DNA of 64,000 bases from Candidatus Pelagibacter sp. IMCC9063 (GTDB taxonomy: Bacteria; Pseudomonadota; Alphaproteobacteria; Pelagibacterales; Pelagibacteraceae): positions 854,001 through 918,000 of the forward strand of contig NC_015380.1 of assembly GCF_000195085.1 (NCBI RefSeq), in the 5' to 3' direction. The position numbers were made by a program, and so were the translations under genes. The notes under the pieces were generated by a model, which was given only the letters and a program-made list of their open reading frames with translations, was not told where the DNA came from and searched no databases. This document shows, piece after piece, positions 13,972-24,086 of the stretch. Each line of letters opens with the position of its first letter. The stretch's first letter is position 1.

Positions 13972-14121
13972 GTTTTACGGGAGAGACTATTTAAATATAG
14001 CGCTGAAGGATCAACTGCTCAGGAAAATCTCAAGCAAAAGGACCGTAAAAATTAAAACTCTGGAAAGAGAGCTTAAGTGCTCCACCGAAGGATTAAGATC
14101 TCAGGTATTCAAGACAGATGA
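13972..14121 (+). promoter_or_regulatory. tandem glycine riboswitch upstream of gcvT
   Basis: Two glycine aptamers lie in series. The first (13972-14050) is closed by GTTTTACGG / CCGTAAAA and contains GGGAGAGA, GCGCTGAAGGATCAA, CTCAGG and AAAAGGAC. The second (about 14056-14121) contains CTCTGGAAAGAG, CCACCGAAGGA, ATCTCAGGTA and GACAGATGAG. A short linker joins them, as in the classic two-aptamer form. It ends 15 bases before the gcvT ATG and no terminator hairpin intervenes, so glycine probably controls translation start. A 66-codon frame across it is spurious. Confidence 0.9.
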
Positions 14122-14136
14122 GCATATAGATTTTGA

Positions 14137-15231
14137 ATGAGTAGTTTAAAAACAGCGTTATTTGATTTTCATGTTAGCCAAGGAGCAAAGATGGTTCCTT
14201 TCGCAGGCTATGAAATGCCTATTCAATATTCTTTTGGAATTATCAATGAGCATGACAAAGTAAGAGCTGCTGCAGGTATTTTTGACGTTTCACACATGGG
14301 ACAATTTTCAATTGTAGGCGATGATAGCGTTTGCTCAGCAATTGAAAAAATTATTCCAATTGATTTGTCTGTATTAAAAATGAACCAATCCAAATATTCT
14401 TTTCTTATGAATGAGCAGGGTGGGATCGATGATGATTTGATTGTGACCAGAGTTAAAAATGGAATTAATATTGTTTTGAATGCTGCATGCAAACACAGTG
14501 ACGTTAAAACTTTAAAAAATATTTTACCTAATCCAGATTGTGCAACTTTACATGATCATTTAGCCTTAATAGCTGTTCAGGGTCCTTTGGCGGTTTCCAT
14601 TTTAGAAGAAATAGTTCCAGGTGTTGCTGATTTAAAATTTATGAATGGAGGAGAATTTTCATATAACGGTGAAACGATTTATATTACTCGATCTGGCTAC
14701 ACAGGTGAAGATGGTTATGAAATTTCTATTTCAAATGAAAAAATAACAAAACTTTGTGAGGAATTGTTATCTAAAAATAAAATCGCTATGATTGGTCTTG
14801 GGGCAAGAGATTCTTTGCGTTTAGAAGCTGGGCTTTGTTTATATGGTCACGATTTAGATAAAACAACATCACCTATTGAGGCAGATTTAATGTTTGGAAT
14901 TGCAAAAAATAGAAGAGCTACTTTTGATTTTGTTGGTGGTGACGTTGTAAAGGCCCATGTAGAAAAAGGAGTTACAAGAAAAAGAGTTGGAATTAAGTTA
15001 GAAGGTAAAATTATTGCAAGAGAAGGGGCTAAAATATTTCAAAGTGAGAAAGAAGTGGGAGTGGTTACCAGCGGTTGTTTCGGACCAAGTGTAGGAAGTG
15101 CTGTTGTCATTGGTTATGTTAATTTTGATTGTTCAGAAGAAGGAACTTCTGTGGAATTAGAAGTAAGAGGTAAACAATATCCAGCAAAGATTTGTTTGTT
15201 ACCATTTTATAAAAAAAGTTACGCAAAATAG
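14137..15231 (+). CDS. gcvT: aminomethyltransferase, glycine cleavage T protein
   Basis: This 364-aa protein is a full-length GcvT. The enzyme moves the aminomethyl carbon from the lipoyl H protein to tetrahydrofolate, making 5,10-methylene-THF and ammonia. Visible marks are the start ALFDFHVSQGAKMVPFAGYEMPIQY, GIFDVSHMGQF near 47-57, TRSGYTGEDGYEIS near 188-201, GARDSLRLEAGLCLYGHDLD near 226-245 and the C-terminal TSGCFGPSVG. It is the first gene of gcvTHP, nine bases before gcvH, directly downstream of the tandem glycine riboswitch. No lpd gene is in the window. Confidence 0.95.
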   Translation: MSSLKTALFDFHVSQGAKMVPFAGYEMPIQYSFGIINEHDKVRAAAGIFDVSHMGQFSIVGDDSVCSAIEKIIPIDLSVLKMNQSKYSFLMNEQGGIDDDLIVTRVKNGINIVLNAACKHSDVKTLKNILPNPDCATLHDHLALIAVQGPLAVSILEEIVPGVADLKFMNGGEFSYNGETIYITRSGYTGEDGYEISISNEKITKLCEELLSKNKIAMIGLGARDSLRLEAGLCLYGHDLDKTTSPIEADLMFGIAKNRRATFDFVGGDVVKAHVEKGVTRKRVGIKLEGKIIAREGAKIFQSEKEVGVVTSGCFGPSVGSAVVIGYVNFDCSEEGTSVELEVRGKQYPAKICLLPFYKKSYAK

Positions 15232-15240
15232 GAGAAACAT

Positions 15241-15621
15241 ATGAGTGAAGTAAAATATTCAAAAAAACATGAGTGGGTATCAGTAGACGGAGATGTGGGA
15301 ACGGTAGGAATTACCAAACATGCAACCGAACAATTAGGAGATATTGTGTTTGCAGAAATTCCTGATGTAGGAAAAGCACTAACTAGTGGTGGAGAAGCTG
15401 CTGTGGTTGAAAGTGTGAAAGCTGCTTCTGATGTGTACACACCAGTTAGTGGAGAAATAGTGGAAGGAAACCCAGCTATTGTTGAGGATCCTTCGTTAGT
15501 GAACAAAGACCCAGAAGGAAACGGTTGGTTTTTTAAGATTAAAATTACTAGTCCGGATGAATTAACAGCTCTTATGAGCAAAGCTGATTACGACAAATTT
15601 GTAGAGGAGAACCCAAGTTAA
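15241..15621 (+). CDS. gcvH: glycine cleavage H protein
   Basis: This 126-aa protein is the lipoyl carrier of the glycine cleavage system, shuttling the aminomethyl group between GcvP, GcvT and lipoamide dehydrogenase. The start [20 protein letters not shown] and the lipoylation segment [10 protein letters not shown], with the modified Lys at about residue 60, are typical. A GGAGAAACAT ribosome binding site precedes the ATG. The stop shares one base with the gcvP start (TAATG). Confidence 0.96.
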   Translation: MSEVKYSKKHEWVSVDGDVGTVGITKHATEQLGDIVFAEIPDVGKALTSGGEAAVVESVKAASDVYTPVSGEIVEGNPAIVEDPSLVNKDPEGNGWFFKIKITSPDELTALMSKADYDKFVEENPS

Positions 15622-18485
15622 TGAGAGATCACAGAACATCAGAATTTATTAAAAGACACATAGGCCCATCCCAAGCTGAGCAAACTAAAATGTTGGATTC
15701 AGTTGGTTACAAGTCCATGGAAAAATTTATTAAAGACATTGTTCCTTCAAGCATTTTAGAAGACGAGCAATTAGATATGAGAGATTCTGTATCAGAACAA
15801 AAAGCATTAGATATTTTAAAAGGAATAGCTTCTAAAAATACAGTAAATAAAAGTTATATAGGAATGGGTTATTACGGAACCTACACGCCTAATGTGGTGT
15901 TGAGAAATGTTTTGGAAAATCCAGGTTGGTACACAAGTTATACGCCATATCAGCCAGAAATTGCACAAGGCAGATTAGAAATGTTGTTAAACTTTCAACA
16001 GATGATTAGAGATTTGACTAAAATGGATATCGCCAATGCATCTTTGCTAGATGAATCTACTGCAGCTGCAGAAGCAGTAGCGCTTTGCCAGAGAATTAAT
16101 AAAGAAGATGCTAAAATTGTTTTTGTTTCTCAAAATTGTAATCCACAAACTATAGATGTGATTAGAACTAGAGCGGAACCTTTTGGTTTGCATGTCATGG
16201 TGGGAACGTTTGATATGTTAGAAAACATCAAAGATAATATATTGTGTGGAATTGTTTCCTATCCAGATACGTATGGTTTCGTAGAAAATATTGAAACTCA
16301 TATTAAAACCATTCAATCAAAAAAAGGAAAAGCAATTGTAGTTGCTGATTTACTTGCTCTTACCTTACTAAAAGCACCAGGAGAAATGGGTGCGGATATT
16401 GTGGTTGGAAATTCTCAACGATTTGGAGTGCCGATGGGATATGGCGGACCTCACGCTGCTTTTTTTGCAGCCAAAGATGAATATAAAAGAGCGATGCCAG
16501 GTAGAATTATTGGAGTATCGGTTGATCGAAAAGAAAACCAAGCATTACGTATGGCTCTACAAACAAGAGAGCAACACATTAGACGTGAAAAAGCAACGAG
16601 CAACATTTGTACGGCTCAAGCATTGCTTTCTATTATGGCAGCAGCTTATGGAATTTATCATGGACCGGATGGCATTAAACATATTGCAGAACGCGCTAAT
16701 ACTTTTGCAAATATGTTTGCCTCCGAGACGTCAACTAAATATAAATTAGTTGCAGACACTTTTTTTGATACTGTTTGTTTAGACACGGGAGCAGACACAG
16801 CAGATATTTTAAAACGAGCTTATAATTACGGTATTAATTTACGAAAAGTAAATGACGAAAGAATAAGCGTTTCTTTTGATGAGACTACCGAACTAAAAGA
16901 TATCAATAATTTACTTGAGATTTTTGGTGTGGAAAAAAAATTAGAAGCACTAGATGCCAATACTGCGACCAGCATTCCAGCTGAATTGGTTAGAGGTTCT
17001 AAGTTTATGGAACATGAGGTATTCAATTCATTTCACTCAGAAACAGAGATGTTAAGATATTTAAAACGTCTAGAAAACAAGGATATAGCGCTTAATCAGT
17101 CTATGATTGCACTTGGATCCTGTACGATGAAATTAAATGCTGTTGCTGAAATGATCCCAGTGACGTGGCCAGAATTCGGTGGTCTTCATCCTTTTGCACC
17201 AGTTGATCAAGCGCAAGGATACCAAGAATTATTTGAAGATTTAAAAAAGATGTTGTCTGAGATTACAGGTTTCTCTGGAATTTCATTACAACCGAATGCA
17301 GGAGCTCAAGGTGAGTATGCAGGTTTAATGACTATTCGAAAATTTCATATTTCTAATGGAGATGAAGAAAGAAATATCTGCATCATTCCGGAAAGTGCTC
17401 ATGGTACTAACCCCGCATCAGCGCAAATGGCGGGTATGAAAGTGGTCGTGATTGATTGTGATGAAGAGGGAAATATTGATTTAGAAGTACTAAGGAAAAA
17501 AGCAGAAGAACATTCTAAAAACTTAGCAGCTTTAATGGTAACCTATCCTTCTACACACGGTGTGTTTGAAGAAAACATTGTAGACATTTGTAAAGTGATT
17601 CATGATCATGGAGGTCAAGTCTACATGGATGGAGCTAATCTAAATGCACTAGTTGGAATTGCAAAACCGGGAAAATTTGGACCAGACGTGTGTCATATGA
17701 ATTTACATAAAACATTTTGCATCCCGCACGGTGGAGGGGGCCCAGGTATGGGACCAATCGGTGTGAACGAACACTTAGAACCTTTTTTACCCAATCATTC
17801 TGTTATTACGGAAAACTCAGGACCAGAAACTGGAATGGGATCGGTATCAGCTGCACCCTGGGGAAGCGCTAGTATTCTACCAATTTCTTGGATGTACATC
17901 CGTATGATGGGACCTAAAGGATTGAGAGAAGCAACTGAAGTTGCGATTTTAAATGCAAATTATATGTCTAAAAAATTAGAAGGACATTTTAAAACTTTGT
18001 ACAGAGGAACGAAAGGCTTAGTAGCACATGAATGTATTATTGATCTTCGTCCCATTAAAGCGGAAAGCGGTATTAGTGAAGAAGATATTGCGAAACGATT
18101 AATTGATTATGGGTTTCATGCACCGACCATGTCTTGGCCTGTTGCGGGAACGTTAATGATTGAGCCAACGGAGAGCGAAAGCTTAAATGAAATTGATAAA
18201 TTTTGTAATGCATTAATTAATATTAAAAAAGAAGTTCTTATGGTTCAAAATAAAATATTTGATGAAAAGGATAATCCCTTGAAGAACGCTCCTCATACCC
18301 ATCAAGAGTTAACAGGAGATGTGTGGGAACACAAATATACGAGAGAGCAAGCAGCCTTTCCTTTAAAATATTTAAAGGAGAATAAATTTTGGGCACCTGT
18401 ATCCAGAGTAGATAATGTGTATGGTGATCGAAACTTAGTTTGTTCTTGTCCTTCTTTAGACTCTTATAGAGACGAAGTAGCTTAA
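15621..18485 (+). CDS. gcvP: glycine dehydrogenase (decarboxylating), P protein
   Basis: This 954-aa protein is the single-chain form that fuses the two subunits found separately in Firmicutes and archaea. It decarboxylates glycine with PLP and loads the aminomethyl group on GcvH. The PLP lysine lies in the motif MNLHKTFCIPHGGGGPGMGP. Other family marks are FIKRHIGPS at the N-terminus, YTPYQPEIAQGRLE and SCTMKLNA. It is the last gene of gcvTHP and is translationally coupled to gcvH. Confidence 0.96.
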   Translation: MRDHRTSEFIKRHIGPSQAEQTKMLDSVGYKSMEKFIKDIVPSSILEDEQLDMRDSVSEQKALDILKGIASKNTVNKSYIGMGYYGTYTPNVVLRNVLENPGWYTSYTPYQPEIAQGRLEMLLNFQQMIRDLTKMDIANASLLDESTAAAEAVALCQRINKEDAKIVFVSQNCNPQTIDVIRTRAEPFGLHVMVGTFDMLENIKDNILCGIVSYPDTYGFVENIETHIKTIQSKKGKAIVVADLLALTLLKAPGEMGADIVVGNSQRFGVPMGYGGPHAAFFAAKDEYKRAMPGRIIGVSVDRKENQALRMALQTREQHIRREKATSNICTAQALLSIMAAAYGIYHGPDGIKHIAERANTFANMFASETSTKYKLVADTFFDTVCLDTGADTADILKRAYNYGINLRKVNDERISVSFDETTELKDINNLLEIFGVEKKLEALDANTATSIPAELVRGSKFMEHEVFNSFHSETEMLRYLKRLENKDIALNQSMIALGSCTMKLNAVAEMIPVTWPEFGGLHPFAPVDQAQGYQELFEDLKKMLSEITGFSGISLQPNAGAQGEYAGLMTIRKFHISNGDEERNICIIPESAHGTNPASAQMAGMKVVVIDCDEEGNIDLEVLRKKAEEHSKNLAALMVTYPSTHGVFEENIVDICKVIHDHGGQVYMDGANLNALVGIAKPGKFGPDVCHMNLHKTFCIPHGGGGPGMGPIGVNEHLEPFLPNHSVITENSGPETGMGSVSAAPWGSASILPISWMYIRMMGPKGLREATEVAILNANYMSKKLEGHFKTLYRGTKGLVAHECIIDLRPIKAESGISEEDIAKRLIDYGFHAPTMSWPVAGTLMIEPTESESLNEIDKFCNALINIKKEVLMVQNKIFDEKDNPLKNAPHTHQELTGDVWEHKYTREQAAFPLKYLKENKFWAPVSRVDNVYGDRNLVCSCPSLDSYRDEVA

Positions 18486-18488
18486 AGA

Positions 18489-18653
18489 GTGAAATGGGAA
18501 TTGCTGTACAACCCGGGCAATGTACTTTGTGATTATCTAAAGATTAAAGATGATCATAAGTTCATTTTAAGAGTGTTTATAAATCTTACATATTTTGGCC
18601 ATTTTATTGCTGTTATCATTCTATTTTTAGTTCGTAATACAGATCTTCTATGA
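18489..18653 (+). CDS. small membrane protein coupled to tspO (54 aa)
   Basis: GTG at 18489, four bases after gcvP, opens a 54-aa frame that begins MKWELLYNPGNVLCDYLKIK. One membrane helix (TYFGHFIAVIILFLV) is near the C-terminus. Its TGA overlaps the tspO ATG (ATGA), which is strong evidence that it is a real coupled gene and not spacer. I have a weak memory of similar short proteins in marine alphaproteobacteria. Its role is unknown. Confidence 0.6.
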   Translation: MKWELLYNPGNVLCDYLKIKDDHKFILRVFINLTYFGHFIAVIILFLVRNTDLL

Positions 18654-19135
18654 ATTTTATTACAAAATACCAAAGCTTAGCCCTTATACTTCTTGCAACT
18701 TATGTCATCTCCCTACCAGCTAGTATTATTACCATGCCGTCGGTGGCCACTTGGTATGTGGATATTGTAAAGCCAAACTTTAATCCTCCCAATTGGGTAT
18801 TCGGTCCTGTCTGGACCACCCTGTATGCCTTGATGTCGGTTGCGGTATGGAATGTTTGGAATGATCTAAAAAAAACAAAAATATATTATGCCAAAAAAAT
18901 TATTTTTATTTATTTTGTACATTTGTTAGTAGGAGCTAGTTGGAGCTTTGTATTTTTTGGAATGCATCAAGTAGGATTAGCAGTATTTATTATTGTAGCT
19001 ATTATTAGTTTTATTATTGTCCTTATGAAAATCTATTGGCCTATCAACAAAGCATCTTTTTATTTAATGATTCCGTATTTGCTATGGAGTTCGTATGCTT
19101 TGATTTTAAATATTAGTATTTGGAAACTTAATTAA
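18650..19135 (+). CDS. tspO: TspO/MBR family tryptophan-rich sensory protein
   Basis: This 161-aa protein has the five-helix TspO pattern with Trp/Pro-rich conserved segments: TWYVDIVKPNFNPPNWVFGPVW near 32-53, then TTLYALMSVAVW, a GASWSFVFFGMHQVGLA segment near 99-115 and a C-terminal PYLLWSSYALILN helix. TspO binds porphyrins and other tetrapyrroles in the membrane; bacterial roles include regulation by light, oxygen or stress. It is coupled to the 54-aa protein upstream. Its last eight bases overlap the convergent polyprenyl synthase gene. Confidence 0.9.
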   Translation: MNFITKYQSLALILLATYVISLPASIITMPSVATWYVDIVKPNFNPPNWVFGPVWTTLYALMSVAVWNVWNDLKKTKIYYAKKIIFIYFVHLLVGASWSFVFFGMHQVGLAVFIIVAIISFIIVLMKIYWPINKASFYLMIPYLLWSSYALILNISIWKLN

Positions 19136-20144
19136 TTCGATTAACGATATAAAAAGCTAATTCTTGTAATCTAGTTTTTTCTTTGCTTTCAGGAAAAATC
19201 CCAAGAGAATCTGCTGATACCGAAGAAAAGTGTTCTGCTCTTTTTTTACAAGAAGCAATGACTTGATACTTAGTCATTAAATTTAACGTATATGCCAACT
19301 CTTCTTTAGTGCGTTCTTTACGAACAAACATTTCTTTTAGAGCTAATCGTTCCGACTCGGATGATTTTTGATATAACATGATAATGGGCAAGGTAACTTT
19401 ACCTTCATAAAAATCATTACCAATCACTTTTCCAAAAGCAATTTTATCAGAATAGTAATCTAAGATATCATCTGTAATTTGAAAGCATATTCCAAGATTG
19501 AAACCAAATGAAGTTAAAGCTTCTTTTTCATTTTTAGATTTATCGTTAATGCATCCACCCACTCGCATAGAAGCTGCAAATAGTGAAGAGGTCTTTGATC
19601 CAATAATCTCTAAATAAGTTTTTTCTAAAGTTTCAACTTCTTTTTCATGTTGAAGCTGAAGAATTTCTCCCTGTGCGATTTCTGATGATACAGAAGAGAG
19701 TAGTTTTAATACTTCTAAAGATCCATCCTCCACCATAATCTCAAAACACCTACCTAATAAGTAATCTCCAGTTAAAATAGAATTTTTATTTCCCCAAAGA
19801 TTGTTATTAGTTTTTTTGCCTCGTCTAAAATCTGATTTATCAATCACATCATCGTGAAGTAAAGTGGCATTATGAATGAGCTCTACACAAGCTGCTAATT
19901 TAATGTGACGGTCACCTTGGTAACCAAATAATTCTGAAGATGCGATCGTTAACAAGGGTCTTAGTCGTTTTCCACCAGACTGAATTAAGTAAGAAGACAT
20001 CTCTCCAATAAGCTCGACATGGCTAGAAAGTTTCTCTTTAATAAAAGAATCTACCTCTTCAATTTCTGATTGATAAGCGCTTCTAAGCTCCTCATAAGGA
20101 TTGGAGGTTTCTAGCTTCTTTAATGGAACTACATTATTAGACAT
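19128..20144 (-). CDS. ispB: polyprenyl (octaprenyl-type) diphosphate synthase
   Basis: This 338-aa protein is a trans-isoprenyl diphosphate synthase that makes the ubiquinone side chain. It has the two Asp-rich motifs, HDDVIDKSDFRRG near 97-109 and FQITDDILDYYSD near 231-243, plus the GGKRLRPLL segment at 57-65. Product length cannot be read reliably from sequence, and the octaprenyl or decaprenyl assignment is inference. It is convergent with tspO with an eight-base overlap, where the TTAATTAA palindrome carries both stops. Confidence 0.88.
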   Translation of the reverse strand: MSNNVVPLKKLETSNPYEELRSAYQSEIEEVDSFIKEKLSSHVELIGEMSSYLIQSGGKRLRPLLTIASSELFGYQGDRHIKLAACVELIHNATLLHDDVIDKSDFRRGKKTNNNLWGNKNSILTGDYLLGRCFEIMVEDGSLEVLKLLSSVSSEIAQGEILQLQHEKEVETLEKTYLEIIGSKTSSLFAASMRVGGCINDKSKNEKEALTSFGFNLGICFQITDDILDYYSDKIAFGKVIGNDFYEGKVTLPIIMLYQKSSESERLALKEMFVRKERTKEELAYTLNLMTKYQVIASCKKRAEHFSSVSADSLGIFPESKEKTRLQELAFYIVNRIN

Positions 20145-20265
20145 GACTTAATCTAGCTTATTTAAATGACCATGGTTAATTATCTAATGACGCACCAAAT
20201 ACAATTGAATCATGCTATATTTCTTTACTCTCAATTTCTTAAGTTTTAAAAGGCTTAAACAAAAT

Positions 20266-21069
20266 ATGTTTTTTAAAAAAAAATCACTTATAGCTCATAT
20301 TCGCCTTTCAGGCGTGATTGGCAATGTAGGAAGATTTCAACAAGGCCTAAGTTATGCATCTCACCACGAGATTATCAAAAAAGCTTTTTCTCTTAAAAAG
20401 ATCAAGGCCGTAGCTATTACCATTAACTCTCCAGGAGGATCGCCCGTTCAATCTCATTTATTATATTCTCTTATTAGAAAATTGGCCGATGAAAAAAAAG
20501 TGAAAGTAATCACCTTTGCAGAAGACGTTGCAGCATCGGGTGGTTATATGTTGGCTTGTGCAGGAGATGAAATTTATGCAAACGCTAGTTCTATTTTAGG
20601 ATCGATTGGAGTTATTTATTCAGGTTTTGGTTTTCAAGAATTAATTAAAAAAGCAGGAGTAGAACGAAGAGTGCATACTGCAGGTACTAGCAAAAGTATT
20701 TTAGATCCTTTTGTAGAAGAAAAGCCTGAAGACATTCAAAAATTAAAAGCAATTCAAGAAGAGCTGCATAAAGAATTTATTCTATTAGTTAAAAACAGTA
20801 GAAAAGGAAAAATTACACTAGCAGATGACAAATTATTCACTGGGGAATTTTGGGCAGGATCCAAATCAAAGGAACTGGGTCTTATTGATGGAATAGGAAA
20901 TATGTTCCAAGTCATAGAAGATCAGTTTGGAAAAGATGTTAAGGTTAAAAATTTTGAGAAGCAAGAAGGTTGGTTAAAGAAAAAATTATCTTCTAGCATG
21001 GCCAATGCAGCTTCTTCAATAGTAAGCGAATTGGAAACTAGATCTTTTTGGAATAAGTTCGGACTTTAA
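20266..21069 (+). CDS. sppA: S49-family signal peptide peptidase, SppA-like
   Basis: From ATG 20266 the product is 267 aa; an in-frame ATG at 20212 adds 18 mostly hydrophobic residues and cannot be excluded. The S49 core is clear: [11 protein letters not shown] for the oxyanion region, [14 protein letters not shown] with the nucleophile Ser, and a Lys in [17 protein letters not shown] as candidate general base. The short single-domain form is usual in alphaproteobacteria. Such proteases cut membrane-embedded signal peptide remnants. The gene ends one base before glyQ. Confidence 0.85.
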   Translation: MFFKKKSLIAHIRLSGVIGNVGRFQQGLSYASHHEIIKKAFSLKKIKAVAITINSPGGSPVQSHLLYSLIRKLADEKKVKVITFAEDVAASGGYMLACAGDEIYANASSILGSIGVIYSGFGFQELIKKAGVERRVHTAGTSKSILDPFVEEKPEDIQKLKAIQEELHKEFILLVKNSRKGKITLADDKLFTGEFWAGSKSKELGLIDGIGNMFQVIEDQFGKDVKVKNFEKQEGWLKKKLSSSMANAASSIVSELETRSFWNKFGL

Positions 21070-21070
21070 T

Positions 21071-22015
21071 ATGGTTGCAAAAAAAGCAAAAGTAAAAGCA
21101 AAACCTAAAGCTGTTAAGAAAGTAAAGACAGCGGCTGCAAGCAAAGAAAAGAAACAACCTAATTTTTTAAGTTTTCAAGAAATCATTTTTAAATTACAAA
21201 AATTTTGGTCAGATCAAGGTTGTGTTATTCTTCAGCCTTACGATACAGAAGTTGGTGCAGGAACGTTTCATCCAGCGACTACACTAAGATCCTTAGGACC
21301 GGAACCATGGAAAGCAGCTTATGTTCAGCCATCGAGAAGACCCACCGATGGAAGATATGGTGAAAACCCTAATCGCTTACAGCATTATTATCAATTTCAA
21401 GTAGTGATCAAACCATCTCCAGAAGATGTACAAAAATTATATTTAAAAAGTCTTGCTGCGATTGGAATTAATCATAAAGATCATGACATTCGTTTTGTAG
21501 AAGATGATTGGGAAAGTCCCACTTTAGGTGCGGCTGGTCTTGGTTGGGAAGTCTGGTGCGATGGTACAGAAGTTACCCAATTCACGTACTTTCAGCAGAT
21601 GGCAGGATTTGAATGCAAACCAGTTACTGCAGAAATTACTTACGGCTTAGAAAGATTAGCAATGTTTATTCAAGGTAAAAAAAGTGTGTTTGATATTGAA
21701 TGGAATAAAGAAGGTATTAAATATGAAGCAATATTCAAGCAGGCTGAAAAAGAATTTTCGGCGTATAATTTTGAACATGCCAATACAGACAATTTATTAA
21801 AAATGTTTGGTTTTGCAGAAGCTGAATGCAATGCCTTAATAGAAAAAAAACTTTGCTTGCCTGCTTATGACCAGTGCTTAAAGGCCAGCCATACTTTTAA
21901 CTTACTGGATGCAAGAGGAGTGATCTCCGTTTCTGAAAGAGCAGGATACATTACCAGAATTAGAAACTTAGCTAAAGGCTGTGGCCAGGCTTGGATTGAT
22001 AGCCAGCAAAAATAA
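21071..22015 (+). CDS. glyQ: glycyl-tRNA synthetase alpha subunit
   Basis: This 314-aa protein is the catalytic alpha subunit of the tetrameric bacterial GlyRS. Visible marks are [20 protein letters not shown], the [19 protein letters not shown] segment and [19 protein letters not shown] with the motif-2 arginines. Residues 2-29 form an extra Lys/Ala-rich tail ([16 protein letters not shown]) not found in standard GlyQ; it resembles histone H1-like tails. A similar tail is on ppdK two genes downstream. The stop directly abuts glyS. Confidence 0.95.
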   Translation: MVAKKAKVKAKPKAVKKVKTAAASKEKKQPNFLSFQEIIFKLQKFWSDQGCVILQPYDTEVGAGTFHPATTLRSLGPEPWKAAYVQPSRRPTDGRYGENPNRLQHYYQFQVVIKPSPEDVQKLYLKSLAAIGINHKDHDIRFVEDDWESPTLGAAGLGWEVWCDGTEVTQFTYFQQMAGFECKPVTAEITYGLERLAMFIQGKKSVFDIEWNKEGIKYEAIFKQAEKEFSAYNFEHANTDNLLKMFGFAEAECNALIEKKLCLPAYDQCLKASHTFNLLDARGVISVSERAGYITRIRNLAKGCGQAWIDSQQK

Positions 22016-24086
22016 ATGGCCCAATTTTTATTAGAACTGTATTCAGAGGAAATACCTCATGGATTACAAATTGATACGAGAAAAAATATTGAATCTTCAT
22101 TTAAAAAAAAACTAGAAGAGTTTAGTACTAGCTATAAAAAGTTTTCTGTTTTCTCCACACCAACTCGTCTTTGCGTTTCCATAGATGGTTTGCCCTCTCA
22201 CTTGTCTGTTCCATCTAAAGAAATTAAAGGACCTAAGGTAGGTTCTCCAGAGCAGGCCTTGATAGGTTTCTTAAAATCAAATCAATTAGAACAAAAAGAT
22301 GTGTTTGAAAAGACGATTGATAAAGGAAGTTTTTATTTTATAAAAACCAAGCAGCAAAAAATAGACTTACAACAATTGCTTGCAACTACCGTTCCAGAAA
22401 TATTACAAAGTTTAAATTGGAAAAAATCTATGCGATGGGCCGACCATAATCTTTCTTGGGGAAGACCATTAAAATCTATTTTTTGCCTATTAGACAAACA
22501 CACAATCAATTTTAATTTTCATCACTTATCTTCTTGTAATAAAATTTATGTGGGAGCTATTTATGATGAAAAAAATATTACGATTAAATCTGCTGAGCAG
22601 TATTTCCAAGTTTTGAAAGATAAGAATGTTGTTTTAGATCAAGATGTTAGAGAAAAAATGATCTTAAGTAGCCTCACCTCTATTTTTAAAAAATCTAAGT
22701 GCGAAGACAATCCTAACTTACGATTAGTAGAAGAGGTGACTAATTTAGTAGATCATCCAACTGCTTTAAAAGGCTCTTTTTCTGCTGATTTTCTAGTGTT
22801 ACCAGAGGAATTGTTGAATCTTACTATGATGCAACATCAACGATATTTTCCCATGAAGTCTTTAGAAACGGGAAAAATTACAAACAGCTTTATTACCATT
22901 TCCAATAACCAAGATGAAAAAAAATTAATTATAGATGGAAATGAAAGAGTGTTGCAAGCACGCTTATCAGATGCAAAGTTTTTCTGGGACAAAAACAGAA
23001 GACAAAATCTTGTAAAAAATGTTTCTAAATTAAATGGTATTACTTTCTACAAAGATCTAGGAACCTTGTATGACAAAACTCAAAGAGTCAGACAGTTAGC
23101 CTCACTAATTGCTGATATTATTGGTGCGAATAAAGGTGATGCTGAAATTGCAGCATCTATTTGCAAAGCAGATTTGGTGACAGATTTAGTGGGAGAGTAT
23201 CCAGAGCTACAAGGAGTCATTGGAAAATATTTTGCAATGTCCCAAGGGTTTAGTCCAGAAATTGCAAATGCTATTTCAGAACATTATTTACCTTTAGGTC
23301 CATCCGACAAAGTTCCCAAAGACAAAATTGCTATCTGTGTAGCTCTTGCAGATAAGTTAGATACTTTAATTGGTTTTTTTGGAATAGGGTTAAAGCCTAC
23401 TAGCTCCAAGGATCCCTTTGCATTAAGAAGAGCTGTGTTGGGCATGATTAGAATTGTGATAGAGAACAAACTATCCATCTCTCTAAAAGAACTCATCAAC
23501 AATGCAAAAAAATTTATATTTATCTAAGAACGTAAATATTACTAACAAGAGTTTAGCAGATGATCTGGTAGAATTTTTTAATGATCGATTTAAGAGTTTG
23601 CTAAAAGAGAAAGATATTAGCTTCAATGTTGTAGATTCAGTATTAAACAATAACCGAAGCGATGATTTTTATAATTTGTTTTTAAAAATTATTACCATTG
23701 CAAAATGCATCAAACAACCTGAGGGAATTAATTCTATCGCAGCTTATAAGCGTGCTAAAAATATTTTAGAACAAAATGAAGATATTATAAAAGGAAATAT
23801 TTTTGGAACCCCAGATATCGTGTTGTTTAATTCTGAAATTGAAGAAACATTGTTTGCTAAAATTAATGAGGTTAAAGAATACTTTACAACCCCAAGTAGA
23901 CTTCGCGATTCTAAAAAAACTATCCAGATGTTGTCTGAAGTTAAAGTAATAACAGATCAATTTTTTGAAGAAGTGAAGGTTAATGATGAGAATGAAGAAG
24001 TGAAAAAAAATAGACTAGAATTATTACTTTTGATGTGTAAAACCTTTGATAATTTTACAGACTTTTCAAAATTTGAAGGAATTTAA
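22016..24086 (+). CDS. glyS: glycyl-tRNA synthetase beta subunit, frameshifted
   Basis: Two overlapping frames together encode a normal 689-aa GlyS once one base is removed. Frame one (22016-23527) starts MAQFLLELYSEEIPHGL and holds the N-terminal and HD-like regions. Frame two (open from 23502) continues NLYLSKNVNITNKSLADDLV and holds the C-terminal tRNA-binding domain. The break lies in an A7 run at about 23505-23511 and A6 would restore the frame. The gene is essential when glyQ is present, so the break is an error, a slippage site or a real gene split using ATG 23502. Confidence 0.85.

Noticed and set aside
13940-14140. 66-codon ORF overlapping the gcvT start by ATGA
   Set aside because: It lies on the tandem glycine riboswitch, starts with TTG, and its codons follow the conserved aptamer bases.
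16390-16749. 119-codon plus-strand ORF
   Set aside because: It is an alternative frame within gcvP.
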